Of a stretch of 64,000 nucleotides of DNA, positions 55,218-61,839 are shown piece after piece. Source of the DNA: Rhodocaloribacter litoris (GTDB lineage Bacteria; Bacteroidota; Rhodothermia; Rhodothermales; ISCAR-4553); the NCBI RefSeq assembly GCF_011682235.2, contig NZ_CP076718.1, positions 2,634,767 through 2,698,766 on the forward strand, in the 5' to 3' direction. Numbering within the stretch: the first letter of the stretch is position 1; the number at the start of each line of letters is the position of its first letter. The position numbers and the translations under genes were made by a program. Under the pieces are notes generated by a model. That model was given only the letters and a program-made list of their open reading frames with translations, had not been told where the DNA came from and did no database searches.

Positions 55218-55223
55218 ATTATA
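55218..55223 (-). promoter_or_regulatory. Probable -10 box of the WYL-cas operon
   Basis: A perfect TATAAT on the minus strand lies 38 bp before the WYL start codon. No good -35 box is found at 16-18 bp, which would suit a promoter needing activation. A TATACT lies slightly further upstream as an alternative. Confidence 0.4.
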
Positions 55224-55301
55224 GACACCGTGCAGTATAGCTTCATAACCTCTGTAGGGAAAAAATTTTTTAGCTAAGCATGATGAAACGAACTGGTGGT
55301 A

Positions 55302-55489
55302 TAGCGGAGATCAATGCTATTGAAGGTGTCGTTGTGCAGCGCGATGTAGCCGCACCCTTCACGGGTGCGCCCCTTGGCCCGCAGGAGAGCTTGGGCTGAC
55401 GGGACGCGCAACGCGTCCAGATCCGCGGCTACGCGATGGGTTCGATTCGCTAAGGGCAGCCATGCCCTCAATAACCATGACCTCTGCTA
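55302..55489 (-). mobile_element. MITE copy C, upstream of the cas operon
   Basis: This 188-bp element begins TAGCGGAGATCAAT and ends ATGACCTCTGCTA, and is flanked by TA at 55300-55301 and 55490-55491. The interior is the reverse complement of copies A and B: GTAGCCGCACCC-TTCAC-GGGTGCG first, then GGACGCG-CAA-CGCGTCC and CCGCGGCTAC. It lies 121 bp upstream of the WYL gene, so it could also affect its expression. Confidence 0.8.
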
Positions 55490-55491
55490 TA

Positions 55492-55950
55492 TAGCGCGGG
55501 TCGAACTCTTTGTGGGCGCGCTCTGCCCGGAGGCCGGATTGACGGGACACAAAGGCCGTAAGGGCCGTGTAGCACGGCCTACGTGGCCAAACCCGCGGCT
55601 ACGTGGCGGGGACGGACCGCTATCGATCCCACTTGCGGCCACCACACCATCACATACAGGGGGAGCGGCAGGTTGGCCCCGGGTGGTTCATGCACGAGGG
55701 GCGTGGTTCAGGATGACGGGCTGTTTTCAGGAGGGACCCTGCCAGGGCCGGTGGGAGCGGGCGGATGCGTGGATGCCGTGCAGAAACCAGGCGATGCTGT
55801 TTGCCATTGATAGATCACATCGGGCCGTTGGCCCCTCCGGTTGACCGACCACCGCTGTGAGCGCGTGCCGGGCGTGGAAAAAGGCGTCCCCGTGTACCCA
55901 CCTGGCCCCGGGGTGCTATTTTGGTGTGTTCAGAAACGAACGGAGCAGGT
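55492..55950. repeat. Non-coding region with palindromic repeats
   Basis: No gene is visible. GGCCGTGTAGCACGGCC (near 55567) and GTAGCCGCGG-type ends recur in inverse relation to those at 33286-33330. The right copy of the 16-bp repeat AGGGGCGTGGTTCAGG lies at 55697-55712. The last 40 bp hold the start region of the next gene. Confidence 0.55.
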
Positions 55951-57129
55951 ATGCGCGGTGTGACAGGGTTGCTGATCGGCCTGCTGCTGGCCGCACCGGT
56001 GACCGGCCAGCCCGACCGGCTCTACTGGGTCGATGCCGGTACGGATGTGATTCAGCGGGCCGATCTGGAGGGGGTGAACCGGGAGTCCGTGGTTGTCTTT
56101 CCCGGCGGGCGCAGCGGGGTCATCCCCTTCGCGCTGGATTCCCGGGCCGGCCGGCTCTACTGGATCGACCCCGCCACACACACCCTGCACCGGGCCCGTC
56201 TCGACGGCACACAGCCCGAGACCCTCATCCACGGCGGCCTCTCCGACGCCGTCGACCTCGTGGTGGACGGGCCGGGCGGCCGGCTCTACTGGTCCGCCGG
56301 CGATGCGATTCACCGCGCGGCGCTCGACGGGACCGGCGCCGAAATCTTTCTCCGCTTTCATCCCGACCGGATCGGTCCCCTCGCGCTCGATCCGGTGCGC
56401 GGCCAGCTCTACTGGGTGCGCACCCGCGAAGAAAACGCTGTCGTCGACGTGCGGGTCCAGCGGGCCAACCTGGACGGTACGGGGGTGGAGGATGTGCTGC
56501 CGGCGGGGCTGCTCAACCCGACGGCCCTGGTGGTGGACGCGGTGAACGGCTGGCTCTACTGGGCGGACCTTGGGGCGGCAGGACGGGGCACCATCCGGCG
56601 GGCCCGTCTCGACGGCACGAACGTGGAAACCCTCGTGCCGGAGACGGCCTTCATCGCGCCGTGGGGGCTGGCGCTCGATGTCCCGCGCGGCCGGCTCTAC
56701 TGGTCCGACAACGGCGGCAGCGCCGGCGCCATCCGTCGCGCCGGCCTGGCCGGCGGTAGCGCCGTCGAGACGGTCATCTCCCTGGGCCTGCTTTTCCCGA
56801 CCCGCCTCGCCCTCGACGTGCACGAGGGGGCTACGGGCCGCGAGGAGGCGTCCGTAGCCGGGCCGCCGGTCCCGCTGTCGGCACCCCACCCCAATCCCTT
56901 CGGGACGACGACCCGCTTCGCGCTGACGCCGCCGCGAACCGGATACGTGACGCTCGACGTCTTCGACGGGCTCGGCCGGCACGTGGGGCGGCTGTTCGCC
57001 GGTGCCCTGCCGGCGGGAACGGCCCGTTCCTTCACCTTCGACGCCGCCTCCCTGCCGCCGGGGCTCTATACGATCCGGGCGACGGGACCGGGCTATCAGG
57101 CAAGCCGCCGCGTCGTGCGGGTGCGCTGA
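55951..57129 (+). CDS. Secreted six-repeat YWTD propeller protein with C-terminal sorting domain
   Basis: The 392-residue protein starts MRGVTGLLIGLLLAAPVTGQ, a signal peptide. Six repeats with (R/Q/W)LYW motifs follow (RLYWVD, RLYWID, RLYWSA, QLYWVR, WLYWAD, RLYWSD), each with an RA(D/R/N)LDGT strand. This is the LDL-receptor class B pattern that closes a six-bladed propeller. The last 85 residues (APHPNPFGTTTRFALTPPRTG ... LPPGLYTIRATGPGY) are the Bacteroidota-type secretion sorting domain. The protein is probably exported by a type IX-like system and attached to the surface. Ligand unknown. A GTG at 55921 is an alternative start. Confidence 0.88.
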   Translation: MRGVTGLLIGLLLAAPVTGQPDRLYWVDAGTDVIQRADLEGVNRESVVVFPGGRSGVIPFALDSRAGRLYWIDPATHTLHRARLDGTQPETLIHGGLSDAVDLVVDGPGGRLYWSAGDAIHRAALDGTGAEIFLRFHPDRIGPLALDPVRGQLYWVRTREENAVVDVRVQRANLDGTGVEDVLPAGLLNPTALVVDAVNGWLYWADLGAAGRGTIRRARLDGTNVETLVPETAFIAPWGLALDVPRGRLYWSDNGGSAGAIRRAGLAGGSAVETVISLGLLFPTRLALDVHEGATGREEASVAGPPVPLSAPHPNPFGTTTRFALTPPRTGYVTLDVFDGLGRHVGRLFAGALPAGTARSFTFDAASLPPGLYTIRATGPGYQASRRVVRVR

Positions 57130-57460
57130 CGCGCTACGGCCGCGTGCCGGGGGCGGTGAGCCGCTCCATGTGCTGCGGGACGAGGTTGAGTTGAGCCTCC
57201 CCCGGATAAATCCGGGAGATTCCTGCTTCGTCTCGACGCGTACGCGTCGAGGACAGTAGCCCTGCCGATGTTCAGCAAAGGTTGGCGATATACGATCGCC
57301 TGTACACCGTCTCCACAGGCTGATACGGTCGCTCCGACCGCCAGCATAAGGCCGCGTGACGCGGCCGGGCGCGTCCAATTTGCCTGTGCCAGCCCCAACC
57401 GCTTTTTGTGTAAGAGGGCCGGAGGGAGCGGGAATGAAGCGCTTTTATTTTTCAATTTTC
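57130..57460. repeat. Non-coding region with a diverged copy of the palindromic mosaic
   Basis: GATTCCTGCTTC, TCGACGCGTACGCGTCGAGG and TGTACACCGTCTCCACAGGC-like segments (57215-57350) are diverged copies, in inverse orientation, of sequence at 33430-33600. No gene is seen. Two AANCGNTT octamers (57397-57404 and 57437-57444) resemble LacI-family operator cores. Confidence 0.55.
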
Positions 57461-57490
57461 TTGCCGGACAAAAGCCGTTATGCCTAAATT
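57461..57490 (+). promoter_or_regulatory. Probable promoter of the LacI-family regulator
   Basis: TTGCCG (57461-57466) and TAAATT (57485-57490) are 18 bp apart, 34 bp before the ATG. The -10 is identical to that proposed for rpsT. An AAGCGCTT site lies 17 bp upstream and could allow autoregulation. Confidence 0.45.
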
Positions 57491-57523
57491 TCCGCCCGGA
57501 CCTCACAGGACCTGTACGTGCGA

Positions 57524-58576
57524 ATGGCTCGAGACCGGGTTACGATTGCAGACGTGGCACACCGGGCCGGGGTGTCGGTCGGGACGGTTTCGGCGGTGTT
57601 GAACAACCGCCCGACGGTCCGGGAGCGCACGCGGCGACGCGTGCTGGCCGCCATCGACGAACTCGGATATCAGCCCTCGCCGTCGGCGCGGGCGCTGGCC
57701 GCCACACAGGGGGACGGCAACGTGTTCGAGCGGGCCATCGGGCTGATCATCAAGGAGGTGGACAACCCGTTCTACGCCGAGGTGGTCATCGGCGCGCAGG
57801 AATACCTTGCCGCCCGCGGGTACCTCTCGTTCGTGTGCACGTCGGAAGGGAGCTACGAGAAAGAGGGCGAGCTGCTGAAGGCCTTCCGTAACCGGTTCGT
57901 GCAGGGGGCCGTCATCGCCCCGATCCTGGATGCCCGGGCCGACCTGTCCCACCTGTTCATGCTGCGACGCGCCGAGTACCCGTTCGTGTTGCTGGAAGCC
58001 GTGCAGGGCCTGCCGGTGAACGTCGTCAGCGTCGACAACGTCAGGGCCGCACAGAGGGCCGCCGCCTACCTGCTTCAGGGCGGGCACGAGCGGATCGTGC
58101 ATTTCGCCGGACCGCCCTACACGCAGCACACGCGGGACCGCATCCTGGGTACGGAAAAAGCCTTCAGCCAGTCCCACCTTCGCTTCACGGACGACGTCAT
58201 CATTCCGGCCGGGGCACACCTGCACGACGGGTACGAGGCGGCCATGAAGTACTTCGGGGCGCGCCGGCGCCTGCGACCCACCGGCGTCACTTGCTTCAAC
58301 GACCTGGTGGCAATGGGGGTGCTGCGGGCGTTGCACGAACTGGGCATCCGTGTGCCCGACGAGGTATCCGTCGTCGGTTTCGACGACATCCCCCAGGCGG
58401 CCTATCTGTCCACCCCGCTGACGACCGTGCGTGTGCCCAAACGCGAGATGGGCGAGCGGGCCGCCGCGCTCCTGCTGGCGTGGATCGAGGCCCGGGATAA
58501 GGGAACGGCCGGTGCTCCCCGCCATATCGTGCTGGAAGCCGAGCTGGTCGAACGTGCTTCGACCCGCACGTGGTAG
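57524..58576 (+). CDS. LacI-family transcriptional regulator
   Basis: The 350-residue protein starts MARDRVTIADVAHRAGVSVGTVSAVLNNRPTVRERTRRRV, a complete LacI helix-turn-helix and hinge (residues 5-55, hinge LGYQPSPSARALA). A periplasmic-binding-protein-like sensor domain follows (IGLIIKEVDNPFYAEVVIGAQ, VVGFDDIPQAAYLSTPLTTVRV). Sugar ligand unknown. The TonB-dependent receptor downstream has a LacI-type operator just after its promoter, so that gene is the likely target. A GTG at 57518 is an alternative start. Confidence 0.94.
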   Translation: MARDRVTIADVAHRAGVSVGTVSAVLNNRPTVRERTRRRVLAAIDELGYQPSPSARALAATQGDGNVFERAIGLIIKEVDNPFYAEVVIGAQEYLAARGYLSFVCTSEGSYEKEGELLKAFRNRFVQGAVIAPILDARADLSHLFMLRRAEYPFVLLEAVQGLPVNVVSVDNVRAAQRAAAYLLQGGHERIVHFAGPPYTQHTRDRILGTEKAFSQSHLRFTDDVIIPAGAHLHDGYEAAMKYFGARRRLRPTGVTCFNDLVAMGVLRALHELGIRVPDEVSVVGFDDIPQAAYLSTPLTTVRVPKREMGERAAALLLAWIEARDKGTAGAPRHIVLEAELVERASTRTW

Positions 58577-58902
58577 GACCGGCACCGGCCGGCACGGCTA
58601 TTCCTTTCAACCTCACGGTGCTCCCGGCTGGCGGGATCTCTTCACATCCCTCTCCGCAAAGCGGGTATGCTGAACGGGGCCCGAAGGGCGAAGGCGAGGC
58701 CTCTGCCGCTCGTCTGGTGCGCCGATATCCCTGCATTTCCGGTCTGGTTGAAGTATTTCATCGTTTCATGGCCGGGCTCGTTTCATCGGGGGCGGGGCGC
58801 TGCCTGGCGCTTCTGCTTTCTCTGGCAGGTGAGGGAGCCATCAGGTCCGGCTTCCATTTTTTTTTGCCGGGAGGTAGATTTTAAGATAAAGTCATATTAT
58901 GA
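58577..58902. other. Non-coding region between the LacI gene and the receptor promoter
   Basis: I see no gene, RNA or repeat that I can support in this stretch. It becomes AT-rich after 58850 (a T-run at about 58858-58865), which could end the LacI transcript. Confidence 0.4.
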
Positions 58903-58965
58903 TTGACACACCCGCCCCGGGATTTTATTTTGAGCAAGAATGAAATTTGAACCGCTTCATTCTTG
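58903..58965 (+). promoter_or_regulatory. Promoter and LacI-type operator of the TonB-dependent receptor
   Basis: TTGACA (58903-58908) and TATTTT (58926-58931) are 17 bp apart, the same boxes as the CRISPR promoter. Just downstream is TGAACCGCTTCA (58948-58959), whose centre fits the LacI-family AANCGNTT pattern. A larger inverted repeat CAAGAATGAA / TTCATTCTTG (58935-58944 / 58956-58965) overlaps it. A repressor bound here would block early transcription. Confidence 0.65.
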
Positions 58966-59060
58966 TCGGTTACGTGGAATCCCTCGTAACGGGTGGTGAA
59001 GGATCGAGCGGGCGTGCAACGATCCCGGTTTTCGCCAGCAACACAGGCAAGACGAGCACC

Positions 59061-61838
59061 ATGATGATGAGACGGCTGTTCAGGCGGATCGCGCTGGTGG
59101 GGGTGCTGGGGACCCTGGCCGGTGCCGCGGTCGGTGCGGAGACGACCGGCAAGATCGCCGGGGTCGTCACCGAGGCCGCCACCGGGCAGCCCCTGCCGGG
59201 GGTGCAGATCGTCATCGAGGAGACCGGCCAGGGCACGGTCACCAACCTCGACGGCTACTACATGATCCTCAACGTTCGGCCCGGCACCTACACGCTGGTC
59301 TTCAAATACATCGGGTATGCCGACGTGCGGGTGACGAACGTGCAGGTGGAGCCGGACAAGACGACCACGCTCGACGTGCGGATGGAGGAGACGGTGATCG
59401 AGGGCGAGGAGGTCGTCGTGGTGGCGGAACGGCCCATCGTGCAGATGGACCGGACCACAACCACCGCGTTTGTGGGCGAGGAAGAGCTGGAAGCCCTGCC
59501 GGTGACCAACCTGGGGGAGGTGATCAACCAGCAGGCGGGCGTCGTCGACGGGCACTTCCGGGGCGGTCGCCTGGGCGAGGTCGCCTACCTGATCAACGGC
59601 GTGCCGATCAACAACCCCTACACCAACAGCGCGGCGCTGGAGGTGGAGAAAAACATGGTTTCGGCCCTGGAGGTCATCAGCGGGGTCTTCAACGCCGAGT
59701 ACGGCCAGGCCATGTCCGGGGTGGTGAACATCGTCACGAAAGGGGTGCCGCGCCGGTGGACCGGTTCGTTCGCGGTCGAGACGGGAGGGGTGGTCAGCAG
59801 CCGCGAGCTGGAATTCGTGCGGCGCCTGGCCGCTCCCGGCGCGGGCCTGCGCTATGATGACTTCACGTCGGAAACGGTTTCCTACACCGAGGCGGCCCGG
59901 TTCCCGGGCCAGCAGGACCTGCAGCTTTCGCTGGGCGGGCCCCTCTGGCGCGACCGGCTGGGCCTGCGCGTTACCGGGCGCTATCTCTACTCCGAGGGCC
60001 ACGTGATCGGGCGCCGGCTCTTCATGCCGTCGGACTCGTCGCAGAACCTGAGCGCCGGCAACCCCGAGACCTGGCTCATCGAATCCACCGGGGACCAGGC
60101 GTTCGTGCCCTCGCACATGCGGCGCTACTCGTTCAACGGCGCCCTGACCTACCAGCTCCTTCCCGGCGTGCGCCTCGAGTACAACCTGGTCTGGCAGGAC
60201 GCCACCGGGCGCAACATCACCCACCAGCAAAAATACGTGCCCGACGGCATCAACCGCTGGTACAACAGCAGCCAGCTGCACCTGTTCAGCGTACGCCTGA
60301 CGCCCAGCGCACGGTCGTTCGCCAACCTCAACTACAGCTACCTGCGCGACCGGGGCGCCTCGCGCCTGTACGACGTGCCGGAGGACTTCACGGAGACAGG
60401 CCTGCTGGACCGGCGCTACGTCTCTTCCCGGCTCAGCTCGCTCGAGGGCGGCAATGCCTTCGACGTGGGCGGCAACGACCTTTTCAATGCCCGCGACCGG
60501 ACCGTCACCCACACCTTCCTGGCCGACTACACGAACCAGATCAGCCGGGTCCACCAGATCAAGGCCGGCTTCTCGGCCCGGCTGCACCGGATCGACAACG
60601 GCAGCTACGGCATCGAGGTCAGCTCGCGCACGGGCTGGCTGCCCATGCCTTCGCCGGAACCCTTCGCCCGGGACACCCTGCGGGCCCGCCCCTACGAGCT
60701 GGCCGCCTACGTCCAGGACAAGATGGAATTCAAAAACCTGATCGTAAATGCCGGCCTCCGGTTCGATTATTTCGACCCCGACTATGAGATCCCTCTCGAC
60801 TGGACGCAGGCCAACCAGCGCTACATTCCCGTCATCGATGCGGACGGGCAGGCGACGGGCGACTCGCTCTACAACCGCCGCCCGGCGCGCGCCCGCTACC
60901 AGATCAGCCCGCGTCTCGGGATCGCCTTCCCCATCTCCGCCACCGGCGTCATCCGCTTCTCGGCCGGGCTGTTCTTCCAGGTGCCGCAGTTGAGCATCCT
61001 CTACACGAACCCCGAGTACGAGGTCAACCCGGCCGATGCCAGCACCTACTTCGGCAACCCCGCGCTGAACCCCGAACGCACCCTGCACTTCGAGGTGGGC
61101 CTGCAGCAGGGACTCACCGAAGACCTGGGCGTGGAGCTGACCCTCTTTGCCAAGGATATCCGGAACCTGACGGGGGTGGAGATCCAGCGCGACGTGCGCA
61201 CGACCACCAACTTCGTCCGCTACATCAACCGGGACGTGGGCGCTACCCGGGGCATCACGTTCTCCCTCTACCAGCGCCCGGGCGGGCCCGTCACCTGGGA
61301 CCTCGACTACACGCTGCAGTTCGCCGGGGGCACCTCGTCGGATCCGGACGAGGCCTTCCAGCGCTACCAGAGCGGCGAGGAGGCCATCCTGTCGCTGGTG
61401 CGGCTGGACTGGGACCGGCGGCACGTGCTCAACGCCAGCATCACGGTCCATCCCGGCAAGGCCCTTTCCCTGACACTCTTCGGGCGGTATCAGACCGGCA
61501 CCCCGTACACCACCATCCGCCGCTTCATCCGTTCCTACATCAAAAACAACGCGGATCGTCCCAGCGGCTTCATCACGGACCTGCGCCTCTACCTGCGCCC
61601 CCCGGTGCTCGACGAACGGCTGCGGCTGATCCTGCAGGTGGACAACCTCTTCGACGCCATGATTCACTACGGCGTCTACGAAGATACCGGCCGGGGCGAC
61701 GAGTCGGTCACCAAAGAACAGTTCGAACGCACGGGAACGCAGCCGGGCGGGGTCAACAGCCTCGACGAGTACTTCTTCCGTCAGAGCTGGTTTTCCGCAC
61801 CCCGGCAGGTCTACTTCGGGCTTCGGTATGATTTCTAG
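59061..61838 (+). CDS. TonB-dependent outer-membrane receptor with carboxypeptidase-like N-domain
   Basis: Starting at MMMRRLFRRIALVGVLG gives 925 residues with a signal peptide ending near AAVGAE. A CarboxypepD_reg-like domain follows (KIAGVVTEAATGQPLPGVQIVIEETGQGTVTNLDGYY, residues about 30-115). The TonB plug comes next (EVINQQAGVVDGHFRGGRLGEVAYLINGVPINNPYTNSAALEVEKNMVSALEVISGVFNAEYGQAMSGVVNIVTK, in blocks), then a 22-strand-type barrel. The end RQVYFGLRYDF carries the terminal Phe needed for barrel assembly. It imports a ligand under LacI control, perhaps a carbohydrate. It is followed after two bases by the next gene. Confidence 0.94.
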   Translation: MMMRRLFRRIALVGVLGTLAGAAVGAETTGKIAGVVTEAATGQPLPGVQIVIEETGQGTVTNLDGYYMILNVRPGTYTLVFKYIGYADVRVTNVQVEPDKTTTLDVRMEETVIEGEEVVVVAERPIVQMDRTTTTAFVGEEELEALPVTNLGEVINQQAGVVDGHFRGGRLGEVAYLINGVPINNPYTNSAALEVEKNMVSALEVISGVFNAEYGQAMSGVVNIVTKGVPRRWTGSFAVETGGVVSSRELEFVRRLAAPGAGLRYDDFTSETVSYTEAARFPGQQDLQLSLGGPLWRDRLGLRVTGRYLYSEGHVIGRRLFMPSDSSQNLSAGNPETWLIESTGDQAFVPSHMRRYSFNGALTYQLLPGVRLEYNLVWQDATGRNITHQQKYVPDGINRWYNSSQLHLFSVRLTPSARSFANLNYSYLRDRGASRLYDVPEDFTETGLLDRRYVSSRLSSLEGGNAFDVGGNDLFNARDRTVTHTFLADYTNQISRVHQIKAGFSARLHRIDNGSYGIEVSSRTGWLPMPSPEPFARDTLRARPYELAAYVQDKMEFKNLIVNAGLRFDYFDPDYEIPLDWTQANQRYIPVIDADGQATGDSLYNRRPARARYQISPRLGIAFPISATGVIRFSAGLFFQVPQLSILYTNPEYEVNPADASTYFGNPALNPERTLHFEVGLQQGLTEDLGVELTLFAKDIRNLTGVEIQRDVRTTTNFVRYINRDVGATRGITFSLYQRPGGPVTWDLDYTLQFAGGTSSDPDEAFQRYQSGEEAILSLVRLDWDRRHVLNASITVHPGKALSLTLFGRYQTGTPYTTIRRFIRSYIKNNADRPSGFITDLRLYLRPPVLDERLRLILQVDNLFDAMIHYGVYEDTGRGDESVTKEQFERTGTQPGGVNSLDEYFFRQSWFSAPRQVYFGLRYDF

Positions 61839-61839
61839 G

